A DNA stretch of 64,000 bases, taken from positions 1-64,000 of the forward strand of contig JAJEDY010000083.1 in NCBI GenBank assembly GCA_022821275.1. The letters run 5' to 3'. Position numbers and translations under genes: made by a program. This DNA is from Candidatus Latescibacterota bacterium (GTDB lineage: Bacteria > Latescibacterota > UBA2968). The notes beneath the pieces were generated by a model, which had not been told where the DNA came from, made no database searches, and saw only the letters and a program-made list of their open reading frames with translations. Every line of letters starts with the position of its first letter. The stretch's first letter is position 1. Of the stretch, positions 8,058 to 15,956 are shown in pieces.

Positions 8058-9074
8058 CTAGCTGGCACTCAGCATCGCCCTGGTCTCGTCCGTCAGCCGG
8101 ATGTGCGGCGGCGACATGCCCGGCAGCAACACACTCGGGTCGCTCTCCACACGCGCCAGCGGATGGAGCTTTGTGAGCGCCGGGTTCGCGGAGTAGTCTT
8201 TGTCCTCTCGAGGCTCGTTAAACCAGCACGGCGAGAACTCCAGAATCCGTTTCTGCCGCTCAGTGAGTTCGGGGTCGTTGGTGTCGTACGCGGCGTCGCC
8301 GTGGTGCATGCCGAAGGGAACATACTTGTAGAAGAGGGTGCGGCGCTCGCCGCTCCCTGCCCACGGAATCGTACCGTGTTTGAGCTTCTCACTGAACAAA
8401 ATGCAGTCCCCAGCCTTAGCCTCGACGCGGTGTACCGGCACATCGCCATCCCAGTTCGGCAACTGCGACGTCCATTTCGTGTCGCACCAGTTCCGCCGCC
8501 AGTCGCCGTCAATGTCCATCAGTTTCTGCTCATTGGCCGGCTTGTGTGTGCCAACAACACACCCGAAGCCCCCGTCATCTGGTCCGACTGTCTTGAGTTC
8601 ATACACACATGTGATATGAAAGCTGCTCGGGCTGCCGTGGAGCGTCCCGCCTATGTCCGCGCCATCTGTCGGTTTCCGGCCAGGCTTGTAGTGTATATTG
8701 TCGTGATCTAACCGGAACGAGGGGCGAAGCTCTTCAGGCATATGTGCTGGGGCATGGCCCCACGACGGATCGCCGAGAAGCTCTTCGAGGATGGGCAGCA
8801 TGGTCTCGTTGTCGATCAGGTCCCTGTATGCCTTGCTCCAGAGCCTTCTCCCCATGTAGGTGTTGCCGTGCCGATCCGTTGTCATGTGCTTGTCGCGCGC
8901 GCCGATGTAGAAGCGGTGCTGTTTGTCGGTGCGGGCCGTGGACAGCGTCTCATCCCGTTCAAAGATATGCTGATCATAGACTTGGTTGAGCTCGTCCAAC
9001 TGCTGTTGATTGAGCACATTGGGCACGACGACATAGCCTTGTCGTGCGAACGTGTCACGCATCGCATTGTCCAT
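8058..9074 (-). CDS. Phytanoyl-CoA-dioxygenase-like (PhyH) oxygenase, copy A
   Basis: This 338-residue protein of the Fe(II)/2-oxoglutarate PhyH superfamily should hydroxylate or otherwise oxidise a small metabolite. Visible family features are RLDHDNIHYKPG (121-132, candidate first iron ligands), GGTLHG (142-147), GDDGGF-like and GTHKPANE segments (166-182), GDCILF (222-227) and KHGTIPW (232-238, candidate distal His), followed by ERRTLFYKY. The start ATG has AGAGGAG 8 bases upstream. It is almost identical to the gene at 10397-11437, and the duplication includes about 100 bases of upstream DNA. Residues 47-64 are far more divergent from the twin than the rest. It ends ten codons sooner than the twin. 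Substrate unknown. Confidence 0.85.
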   Translation of the reverse strand: MDNAMRDTFARQGYVVVPNVLNQQQLDELNQVYDQHIFERDETLSTARTDKQHRFYIGARDKHMTTDRHGNTYMGRRLWSKAYRDLIDNETMLPILEELLGDPSWGHAPAHMPEELRPSFRLDHDNIHYKPGRKPTDGADIGGTLHGSPSSFHITCVYELKTVGPDDGGFGCVVGTHKPANEQKLMDIDGDWRRNWCDTKWTSQLPNWDGDVPVHRVEAKAGDCILFSEKLKHGTIPWAGSGERRTLFYKYVPFGMHHGDAAYDTNDPELTERQKRILEFSPCWFNEPREDKDYSANPALTKLHPLARVESDPSVLLPGMSPPHIRLTDETRAMLSAS

Positions 9075-9177
9075 CGTCTAATCTCCTCTATGTATAGGAA
9101 CTACAAGGGACATTTCTTGCGCATGGATTGCTGGTAAGAAGGCGTTTTCGGCAGTCGTTGTCAAGTGTTTTTGCCGT
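8063..9177. repeat. Direct repeat copy A (PhyH gene plus upstream leader)
   Basis: This segment aligns without any gap to 10426-11540, offset 2363. It covers all but the last codons of the PhyH gene and 103 bases upstream, including the TTGACA element and the ribosome binding site. Identity is high throughout except in the stretch around 8883-8940. Confidence 0.9.
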
Positions 9178-9238
9178 TCACACATCGCTTACGGTGAGTT
9201 ATAGACCGTGTCGCCCTCTCACAAACGAGAGGATAAAG

Positions 9239-10129
9239 CTATTGCTTCTTCTTACAGACCATACGGAATCCGTTGGGCAGCGCATGAAAACAATTCTGTC
9301 GCCATCGATCATGATTTTTGGTCGGCTCTTCCCAAACGTGAAGGATCTCAAATCCAGCATCAATCATCGCCATCAGATAGTCAGAAACAGTCCACTGAAA
9401 AATGTACTGAACATTCTCGGCATCCCTATTCTCTTCGTCTTCGGGATCCACAAATTCTGTCGCCGCTCCTGTCTCCGGGTTATACAAGTATTGGTGAGGC
9501 CCACGATCGAAGTAAAAGAAGTCTGCTTCGGGCGTGTTGCCCCCCTCTTTGCCAACCATCGCATCTTCACCTATAAAGTATTCACAGTTGCTCCACATTT
9601 GCCGCACTGGATGAACCTCGCTTACCACAAACAATCCACCTGGGGTCAGCAACCGACTTGCCTCTGCGTAGTATTGCCAGAGATCCGAAATCCAGATGGC
9701 TACAACGCCTACGCTACACGCGAAGTGATATCCTCCGTCGGGCAACGCCGGGAGGTCCGAAATGTCGCCCTGGTGGAAGGTGATTTCAAGGCCAAGGTCC
9801 TTTGCCCTTTCGGCGGCGATTTCCAATTGTCGCTCGGAAATATCGACTGACGTGACTGTTGCCCCCATTGATGCCAAGGCGAAGGCGGCGAAGTTGTCCC
9901 CACTGCCCAAGACAACCGCGTTTTTTCCCTCCAGGGATCCAAGATGTTGAGCGATGTGCTCAACGCCCTGCTCAGTCAATGCATTCTCCCTCCAATATTC
10001 GAGTGCTTTTTCAACCCGCTCTGGTACCAGATGACCGCGATGCCAGGGGCCTTTTGAGTCTCTGCGTGCCTTCCACCGTGGTGCAGCTGCATTCCATTTC
10101 GTATGATTTGACTCGTGCATCTTATTCAT
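9239..10129 (-). CDS. Class I SAM-dependent methyltransferase
   Basis: This 296-residue methyltransferase has motif I as VVLGSGDNFAAFAL (around 72-85), the motif II acidic residue in VTSVDISERQ and a motif III-like HQGDISDLPALPDG. A LLTPGGLFVVSEVHP strand lies before the catalytic region. The second half (about 180-260) contains an acidic insert typical of small-molecule methyltransferases in this group. The start at 10129 has AAAGGAG upstream. It sits between two nearly identical PhyH genes in the same direction. This suggests oxidation and methylation of a common substrate, although two hairpins separate it from the upstream PhyH copy. Substrate unknown. Confidence 0.85.
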   Translation of the reverse strand: MNKMHESNHTKWNAAAPRWKARRDSKGPWHRGHLVPERVEKALEYWRENALTEQGVEHIAQHLGSLEGKNAVVLGSGDNFAAFALASMGATVTSVDISERQLEIAAERAKDLGLEITFHQGDISDLPALPDGGYHFACSVGVVAIWISDLWQYYAEASRLLTPGGLFVVSEVHPVRQMWSNCEYFIGEDAMVGKEGGNTPEADFFYFDRGPHQYLYNPETGAATEFVDPEDEENRDAENVQYIFQWTVSDYLMAMIDAGFEILHVWEEPTKNHDRWRQNCFHALPNGFRMVCKKKQ

Positions 10130-10149
10130 TTTACAGACTCCTTTAAATC

Positions 10150-10187
10150 AAAAAACCGCAGGCATTCAAATTGAATACCCACGGTTT
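10150..10187 (-). terminator. Second hairpin with T-tract upstream of the methyltransferase
   Basis: Read leftward, AAACCG pairs with CGGTTT around an inner TTCAATTTGAA core, with some mismatches, and six T residues follow. It lies just upstream of the methyltransferase ribosome binding site. It could act as a second terminator or as a leader attenuator for that gene. Confidence 0.45.
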
Positions 10188-10193
10188 CGAAAC

Positions 10194-10222
10194 AAAAAGG
10201 CTGTGAGAAGTCCCTCACAGCC
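10194..10222 (-). terminator. Rho-independent terminator downstream of PhyH copy B
   Basis: Nine perfect base pairs (GGCTGTGAG with CTCACAGCC) enclose a 6-base loop. Read leftward, the stem is followed by five T residues. It lies about 175 bases past the stop of the gene at 10397-11437. The 170 bases between the two hold no recognisable gene. Confidence 0.75.
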
Positions 10223-10396
10223 TAAAATATTGATTTTATTTTAGATAGGCTTTAACTCCTCGAAACACATGGGCACACATCTCCCCTGAATGACCTTTGG
10301 ATAAAGATAAGGGTGAACACCCAGCCAAGAAAGGTGGTAAAAAAAAGTGCTACAGATGGTTTCGAAGAATCGTTCATTTATAAAATACCTCGAACA

Positions 10397-11437
10397 TTAC
10401 AACGTTGGGCTTGCACTCGCTCCATTGGCACTCAGCATTGCCCTGGTATCGTCCGTCAGCCGGATGTGCGGCGGCGACATGCCCGGCAGCAACACACTCG
10501 GGTCGCTCTCCACACAAGCCAGCGGATGGAGCTTTGTGAGCGCTGGATTTGCAGAGTAGTCTTTGTCCTCCCGGGGATCGTTAAACCAGCACGGTGAAAA
10601 TTCCAGAATCCGTTTCTGCCGCTCAGTGAGTTCGGGGTCGTTGGTGTCGTACGCAACGTCGACGTGGTGCATACCGAAAGGAACGTACTTGTAGAAGAGG
10701 GTGCGGCGCTCGTCGCTCCCTGCCCACGGAATCGTACCGTGTTTGAGCTTCTCACTGAACAAAATGCAGTCCCCAGCCTTAGCCTCGACGCGATGCACCG
10801 GCACATCGTCATCCCAGTTCGGCAACTGCGACGTCCATTTCGTGTCGCACCAGTTCCGCCGCCAGTCACCGGCGATGTCCATCAGTTTCTGCTCATTGGC
10901 CGGCTTGTGTGTGCCAATAACACACCCGAAGCCCCCGTCATCTGGTCCGACTGTCTTGAGTTCATACACACATGTGATATGAAAGGCGCCCGGGCCGCCG
11001 TGGAGCGTCCCGCCTATGTCCGCGCCATCTGTCGGTTTCCGGCCAGGTTTGTAATGTATATTGTCGTGATCTAACCGGAACGAGGGGCGAAGCTCTTCTG
11101 GCATATGTGCTGGGGCATGGCCCCACGACGGGTCGCCGAGAAGCTCTTCAAGGATGGGCAGCATAGTCTCGTTGTCGATCAGGTCCCTGTAAGCCTTGCT
11201 CCAGAGCCTTCTCCCTACGTAGGTATTGCCGTGCCGATCCGTTGTCTGGCGTGTGTCGCGCCCCCGGATGCTTTTGCGCTTCCGTGCGTCGGTGCCGTCC
11301 GTGGACAGCGTCTCCTCCCGCTCAAAGATATGCTGATCATAGACTTGATTGAGCTCGTCCAACTGCTGTTGATTGAGCACGTTGGGCACAACGATATAGC
11401 CTTGTCGTGCGAATGTGTCACGCATCGCATTGTCCAT
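10397..11437 (-). CDS. Phytanoyl-CoA-dioxygenase-like (PhyH) oxygenase, copy B
   Basis: This 346-residue paralogue of the protein at 8058-9074 differs at scattered single positions over most of its length. All the family motifs are present (RLDHDNIHYKPG, GGTLHG, GTHKP, GDCILF, KHGTIPW). Residues 47-64 differ at 12 of 18 positions from copy A while keeping exactly the same length. Read in this copy they are basic and Gly-containing (ARKRKSIRGRD). The C-terminus is extended (SANGASASPTL) because the repeat ends inside the last codons. Ribosome binding site and start are as in copy A. The pattern implies retained activity with a possibly changed substrate or partner surface, which is inference. 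Confidence 0.85.
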   Translation of the reverse strand: MDNAMRDTFARQGYIVVPNVLNQQQLDELNQVYDQHIFEREETLSTDGTDARKRKSIRGRDTRQTTDRHGNTYVGRRLWSKAYRDLIDNETMLPILEELLGDPSWGHAPAHMPEELRPSFRLDHDNIHYKPGRKPTDGADIGGTLHGGPGAFHITCVYELKTVGPDDGGFGCVIGTHKPANEQKLMDIAGDWRRNWCDTKWTSQLPNWDDDVPVHRVEAKAGDCILFSEKLKHGTIPWAGSDERRTLFYKYVPFGMHHVDVAYDTNDPELTERQKRILEFSPCWFNDPREDKDYSANPALTKLHPLACVESDPSVLLPGMSPPHIRLTDDTRAMLSANGASASPTL

Positions 11438-11540
11438 CGTCTAATCTCCTCTATGTGTAGGAACTACAAGGGACATTTCTCGCGCATGGATTGTTGGTAA
11501 GAAGGCGTTTTCGGCAGTCGTTGTCAAGTGCTTTTGCCGT
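10426..11540. repeat. Direct repeat copy B (PhyH gene plus upstream leader)
   Basis: This is the counterpart of 8063-9177, without gaps. The upstream 103 bases differ at only a few sites, so both copies carry the same putative leader. The methyltransferase gene lies between the repeats. Confidence 0.9.
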
Positions 11541-11619
11541 GGACTTGACCCGTTTCTTTCGCGTACCCCTGGCGATCCGTCCGTTTTAGTTCTTTCAACC
11601 AGTTAGTTCAAAGTCTTAG

Positions 11620-11988
11620 TCAGTTCTCAAGTCCAGCAACATTGCGAAAACGATGTCGTCCCGTCTCGACAACGACAAATGCCTCTTTGAGTTCTGATTC
11701 AGAGTAAATTTCTAAAACGCGTTTTATTTCTTCGTGAACCGCAGATAGATTTGTGGGATTAAGCCGGAGATATATGACCCCTGAGCCTGCGCGATAAACA
11801 AATACAAGACGACCAAAATCTCGATCTCGGGTTACAAGAAGTCTGTCATCATTAAGTGCAATACGCAATAACTCACTATCGTCCGTTTGTGCATGTCCCG
11901 ATTCACTCGCAGTCACAACATCATGCCCAAGGTCTTTGAGAAATTGCGCTGTAATCGCATAGACATCGTGATCGAGAAATAATCTCAT
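11620..11988 (-). CDS. DUF5615 PIN-like toxin
   Basis: This 122-residue protein starts MRLFLDHDVY and continues with LKDLGHDVVTASE and LLVTRDRDFG, the pattern of DUF5615 proteins. These are PIN-like putative ribonuclease toxins with conserved acidic residues (here D6, D8 and the RDRD pair). Its start overlaps the stop of the upstream DUF433 gene by 4 bases (11985-11988), a typical toxin-antitoxin coupling. The usual length is about 110-125 residues, so it appears complete. RNA cleavage is inferred from the family. Confidence 0.82.
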   Translation of the reverse strand: MRLFLDHDVYAITAQFLKDLGHDVVTASESGHAQTDDSELLRIALNDDRLLVTRDRDFGRLVFVYRAGSGVIYLRLNPTNLSAVHEEIKRVLEIYSESELKEAFVVVETGRHRFRNVAGLEN

Positions 11989-12230
11989 CGCGCCTCTGAA
12001 ATATGAATATCTTCAACCTGCACTAAATTAATCGCATAATGGATGCAAGCGCGTATGTCGTCTTCCTGAAGGTCGGGAAAATAATCAGAAAGAATCGTCT
12101 TAAACGAAATTCCCTCACGCACCAATTCGAGAACATCAACTACGGGAATCCGGGTTCCTGCAACACAAGGCTTACCAAAATGAATTTGAGGATCAACTGC
12201 AATCCTGCCTCGATAATTTCCATTATCCAT
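11985..12230 (-). CDS. DUF433 antitoxin
   Basis: This 81-residue protein contains the DUF433 signature IHFGKPCVAGTRIPVVDVLE (residues 16-35) and LVREGISFKTILSDYFPDLQEDDIRACI-type helices, which form a winged-helix-like DNA-binding unit. It is the usual upstream partner of DUF5615 toxins. GGAG lies 9 bases before the ATG, inside the end of a 31-codon upstream frame. A TTGACA-TATATT promoter lies about 160 bases upstream on the same strand. It probably binds both the toxin and its own promoter. Confidence 0.85.
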   Translation of the reverse strand: MDNGNYRGRIAVDPQIHFGKPCVAGTRIPVVDVLELVREGISFKTILSDYFPDLQEDDIRACIHYAINLVQVEDIHISEAR

Positions 12231-12235
12231 ATTGC

Positions 12236-12331
12236 TTAAGCTCCAATGTAACGATGCACATAGACTGACTCTATGCCGAGTTCATCCAAAAATTCTGTGA
12301 GAGAAATTTTTCGAATACGTGCCAGTTTCAT
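12236..12331 (-). CDS. Possible 31-residue small protein upstream of the DUF433 gene
   Basis: A short frame (MKLARIRKISLTEFLDELGI and 11 more residues ending YIGA) lies between the promoter and the DUF433 start. Its stop is 5 bases from that start, and it contains the DUF433 ribosome binding site. It is downstream of the promoter and could be a translated leader or the tail of a third helical component. The frame remains open upstream past the promoter, so a longer ancestral protein is possible. No clear ribosome binding site. Real but uncertain. Confidence 0.35.
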   Translation of the reverse strand: MKLARIRKISLTEFLDELGIESVYVHRYIGA

Positions 12332-12388
12332 AAGATATTTCAGCCGTTCTGTATCAGATTTTTCAACCTGATTTGTCAGATGAAGCAA

Positions 12389-12417
12389 TATAGCCCAAAT
12401 CCAAAAGGGTGTCAACG
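12389..12417 (-). promoter_or_regulatory. Promoter of the toxin-antitoxin operon
   Basis: Read leftward, TTGACA (12417-12412), 17 bases and TATATT (12394-12389) form a consensus sigma-70 promoter upstream of the small frame and the DUF433-DUF5615 pair. Confidence 0.7.
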
Positions 12418-12474
12418 AACCGTGGAGTTACCCCGCTCAAGTGGATAGCGTCATTGACCGAATGCTTCAAATCC

Positions 12475-12600
12475 AGTCAATCTCGTGTTGCCAAAATCGA
12501 AGCGGGCGATCCCTCTGTTTCTGTAGATCTATTGATTCGATCCCTCTTCGCGCTTGGGGTCACCAAATCCGAACTTGCCAAAATGCTCGTATCGCAATAG
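12475..12600 (+). pseudogene. Remnant of an XRE/HigA-type antitoxin
   Basis: The last 42 residues of a 63-codon frame (SQSRVAKIEAGDPSVSVDLL and RSLFALGVTKSELAKML) match the recognition helix and following helices of XRE-family antitoxin-like regulators. The first helices of the HTH are missing, and the preceding codons, which overlap the divergent promoter at 12389-12417, bear no resemblance. I read this as the truncated C-terminal part of a regulator. A following 117-base stretch up to 12718 holds nothing I recognise. Confidence 0.5.
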
Positions 12601-12718
12601 ATTGGTTATCCATGAACGAGCTATAATGCCTTGCAGAAGAATGAATTAGAGCAATTATGAGATAATTCGGAGATTTTTGAAATATCGCACAATGCGATCA
12701 ACACAAGGAGCCTGAACC

Positions 12719-13606
12719 ATGGAACGGAGAGAAGTCCGCTGGGAACGCATGTTTCCCGATGAACTGGAAGCCGCTTTTGAGGATTGTCCAGTAGTGTATT
12801 TGCCCTATGGCCTGTGTGAACCCCACGGGCCGGTGAACGCCCTGGGCCTGGACGCGCTGCGTGCCCACGGGGTGGTGTGCCAGACCGCCCGGTCCTTCGG
12901 CGGCATTGTAGCCCCTCCCGAATACTGGCACTGCCACGAATCCGGAGGATACGGGACCTGGGCACACGAACGGGTGGGTGACGCCCGCCCCTGGCTTACA
13001 GCGGTACCACCGTGGATTTTCTTAAAAAATCTCTGCTATCACATCCGCGCTGTCGATGCCCTGAGATTCCACGTAGCCGTACTCTTCTCGGGACACTCGG
13101 GACCGCACCGTCTGGACGTACCCGTTGTACTGGAAATCCTCCAGCAACACGTCTCCGTCCGGCTCTATTCTGTTATGAGTATGGGCACAGGGGAATCCCG
13201 GTTCAAAGACGACCGGGGCATGGGAGGCCACGCGGGAAGAGGCGAAACATCGCTGCTGTGGGCCGTGGCTCCAGACTGCGTAGATATGTCCCGCCTTCCC
13301 GGGCCGGACGAGCCAGGACCTCATTTCGCCCAGGGCGATTACGTGGATACATCCAGCCGGCGAGCGGGAGAAGAAATGGCGGCTGATACGGCGGCACATA
13401 TCTCGGAAAAAGCAAAAGAACTCCTGACGGAATACGAGCAGTTAAAACCCGACCACACCCCGCTGACCTACGGGCAGATTGAGCGTATCTGGGAAGAGGA
13501 AATCCGTCCTCGGATGAAAAATTTCGCTTCTATGCAGAGTGGGGATGAAGCACCCCCTGAAGATTCCCGCTGGTATGCCAATTGGCGGATACCGGATCTG
13601 GGTTAG
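12719..13606 (+). CDS. Creatininase-family amidohydrolase
   Basis: This 295-residue protein carries the three creatininase signatures. These are an LPYGLCEPHGP strand-loop (24-34, Glu and His metal ligands) followed by GLDAL, an FSGHSGPHR loop (around 123-131) and GGHAGRGETSLL (around 168-179). Family members cleave cyclic or linear amides such as creatinine or formamidopyrimidine in binuclear zinc or manganese centres. The start ATG has AAGGAG 9 bases upstream. The neighbouring Gfo/Idh/MocA and sialidase-like genes suggest a small-molecule or sugar catabolic role, but the substrate cannot be assigned. Confidence 0.85.
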   Translation: MERREVRWERMFPDELEAAFEDCPVVYLPYGLCEPHGPVNALGLDALRAHGVVCQTARSFGGIVAPPEYWHCHESGGYGTWAHERVGDARPWLTAVPPWIFLKNLCYHIRAVDALRFHVAVLFSGHSGPHRLDVPVVLEILQQHVSVRLYSVMSMGTGESRFKDDRGMGGHAGRGETSLLWAVAPDCVDMSRLPGPDEPGPHFAQGDYVDTSSRRAGEEMAADTAAHISEKAKELLTEYEQLKPDHTPLTYGQIERIWEEEIRPRMKNFASMQSGDEAPPEDSRWYANWRIPDLG

Positions 13607-13646
13607 AGCGGACTGATCGGTACCCCGTTCCGATTTGCCTGTTTGC

Positions 13647-14663
13647 CTAACATTCTACCGCAACGCGATTCCCCGTAAAAATAGATTCCTGAATGGCCAT
13701 CGCGATGGCTGTTGCAATCAATCCGTCTTCCGGTGTTGCAGCTACAGGGGCACTACTTCGGACCGCGTTGAAAAATGCACGCATATTGTACTCCATCAGG
13801 GTCATTCGCTCAGGCGCGTGAAACGTCTCGACTGTAGATTTATTGGCCTCCCTCAGTGCCCATTCCAGCGTATCTGGTAACCATTGCGTGCCAGTTACGC
13901 GCGCCAGTCCGTTCTCTGTCCAAATATCCAGAAGATGTCCGCCATCAGCACAAGCAGCACCAATGCCACCACAAGTCAGCGAAGCGGAGGCCCCAGATTC
14001 AAACTCAACCACTGCTGCTGCCGCATCCGGCATTGGGCGGCCTCTGAAGGATCCCCCAAATGAGAATACTGATTTGGGCTTGCCCAGTAAAAATGCCAGC
14101 GTGTCGAAAAGATGTACATAGCACTCGTTGAGAAGCCCATTGTGGTTTTCCGGATCCCAGTGTTGTGCTTCTGGAGGAGGGCACCAACCCATCATCAGAT
14201 TGGCATTCGCCATCCACCCTTTTCCGAGATCGCCTTTCAGGAGTTCTCGCAACCGCACCATTGCAGGCATACAACGGATCGGAAATTCGACCTGACAGGG
14301 CAAATCAAAACTATTGCACAAGTCAACCAACTCTCTTCCACTTTTGACAGTCCCTGCCCAGGGCTTCTCGATCAACATTGGGATACCCCTGTTGCCAGCC
14401 GATTCGATCAGCGCCCTGCGATGTTTGGGCGTCACCGCCAGTGCGATCGCGTCCAACGATTCGTCATCCATCATCTGGTCTGCATCTTCGTAAAGTTTGA
14501 GATCATTTTCCTTCTCATAGGCTCTATAACCGCCCATACCGTCCAATCGAGCAGGCATATTCTCAGCAGCTGCCACAACGTGAGCACCCTCGATTTTCTT
14601 TACAGTTTCTACCATCCATCGACCAAGACCAAGACCAACAACACCAAGCCTGATGGGTGTCAT
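13647..14663 (-). CDS. Gfo/Idh/MocA-family oxidoreductase
   Basis: The 338-residue protein opens with a Rossmann GVVGLGLGRWM loop (residues 7-17) for NAD(P) and has the family's EKPWAG segment (about 98-103), whose Lys is catalytic. The C-terminal alpha/beta domain includes the HLFDTLAFLLG helix with the usual active-site His. AAGGAG precedes the ATG. Family members oxidise or reduce sugars, inositols or their derivatives. The gene is divergent from the sialidase-like gene at 14823, so both may act on the same glycan-derived sugar. Confidence 0.88.
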   Translation of the reverse strand: MTPIRLGVVGLGLGRWMVETVKKIEGAHVVAAAENMPARLDGMGGYRAYEKENDLKLYEDADQMMDDESLDAIALAVTPKHRRALIESAGNRGIPMLIEKPWAGTVKSGRELVDLCNSFDLPCQVEFPIRCMPAMVRLRELLKGDLGKGWMANANLMMGWCPPPEAQHWDPENHNGLLNECYVHLFDTLAFLLGKPKSVFSFGGSFRGRPMPDAAAAVVEFESGASASLTCGGIGAACADGGHLLDIWTENGLARVTGTQWLPDTLEWALREANKSTVETFHAPERMTLMEYNMRAFFNAVRSSAPVAATPEDGLIATAIAMAIQESIFTGNRVAVEC

Positions 14664-14822
14664 ATTGTTCTCCTTATATAAAAGTAGTGTAGAGTGTCAA
14701 TGCCCAACCATCCTTAGATTGATTGGCGATCTGACAGAGGGTAATTTTCAGCTTGGAGGTGCCGACAATTCTGCAGATCTTAGATTTATAAAAAATTTAA
14801 ACACAAATAGAGGAGATAGATA

Positions 14823-15935
14823 ATGCTGGATTATCGAGGAGATATTACAGACCTTCGCGTAGTTCGCCGGGTTGAGCAGCATCCGCAGGCCTGGCGCGTG
14901 TGGCAACCGGTCATTATTCCGGGGCAGAAGAAGAGGCATCTCATTGTGGCCTTCGGAGCGATGGTCAACGGCAAGAAAGACATGGGAGATATTCTCGCGA
15001 CGCTCTCAACCGACGACGGGGACACCTGGGAGGAGCCAGTGACGATCTTTGATCACCGTCAGCTTCAGGGCATGGTGCAGTTTGCCTACGCGAATCCAGT
15101 CCTTTACCGCGCTCCCGGACAGGACGTCATCTGGTGCTTTGCGATGCGCTGCCCGATAGCCCAGAAGAACAGCGAAGAATCTCAACTGGTCGGTGCATTC
15201 ACCGCAGATGGCGGTTATTCCTGGACACAGGTGGAACTGGCGATGCACTATGCAGGGCCGCTGATTACATGCTCAACCATCGTAACCACGGAGACCGACT
15301 CGACACGCAAATTTCTGCTGCCAGCCCACCGCAACACGCTACAGGAAGACCCCCGTGGTTCGCGTGACCACTTCGTTCTCAGCAGTACCAGCCTGCTGGA
15401 GTGGAAACTCGAAGCCTATATTCCCCAACCCACCAATGCTCGTGTTTTCCTGCATGAGGGAAATATCGCGCCGGGAGAAACACCAGAGGAACTGTGGATT
15501 GTCATGCGAACTGCCGATTACGACGAAACCGATCGCACGACGGACCCTCCCAGAGCCTATTCGAGCGTGAGTCGTGACGGTGGCCGTACCTGGAGTGTCG
15601 CCAAACCCGAACCCGACCTGCACAATGCCAAATCAAAGGCTTTCTTTGGCCGATCCTCGAATGGCACGCATATCTATGTGTACAGCGATGGCCCACCCCA
15701 AAGAGTAAAAGCACCGGGATTTCCCAACGGAGGTCGGACTTCCCTGCGGTACAAAACAAAAAACCCCGGAGACGCCTGGAGCGAAGAGAAGACCTTCTAC
15801 GACGCCGGGATTAAGAACTCTTATCCCACACTTATTGAAATTGCACCGGATGACTTCCGTTGCGTATGGGACAGCGGCACACCGGATACGCCGCGTACTC
15901 ATATTCATTTTGGCAAATTGCGAATTTCACCATGA
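14823..15935 (+). CDS. Sialidase-like Asp-box beta-propeller protein
   Basis: This 370-residue protein has Asp-box motifs of the S-x-D-x-G-x-[TS]-W type: STDDGDTW (about 62-69), TADGGYSW (about 126-133) and SRDGGRTW (about 242-249), spaced as in six-bladed GH33-like sialidases. Three arginines that would bind a carboxylate cannot be assigned by eye. No signal peptide is seen. GAGGAG lies 8 bases before the ATG. Removal of a terminal acidic sugar is possible, but many bacterial relatives act on other substrates, so only the fold is firm. Confidence 0.75.
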   Translation: MLDYRGDITDLRVVRRVEQHPQAWRVWQPVIIPGQKKRHLIVAFGAMVNGKKDMGDILATLSTDDGDTWEEPVTIFDHRQLQGMVQFAYANPVLYRAPGQDVIWCFAMRCPIAQKNSEESQLVGAFTADGGYSWTQVELAMHYAGPLITCSTIVTTETDSTRKFLLPAHRNTLQEDPRGSRDHFVLSSTSLLEWKLEAYIPQPTNARVFLHEGNIAPGETPEELWIVMRTADYDETDRTTDPPRAYSSVSRDGGRTWSVAKPEPDLHNAKSKAFFGRSSNGTHIYVYSDGPPQRVKAPGFPNGGRTSLRYKTKNPGDAWSEEKTFYDAGIKNSYPTLIEIAPDDFRCVWDSGTPDTPRTHIHFGKLRISP

Positions 15936-15956
15936 TTCGCCCCAGCAACTGTATAG

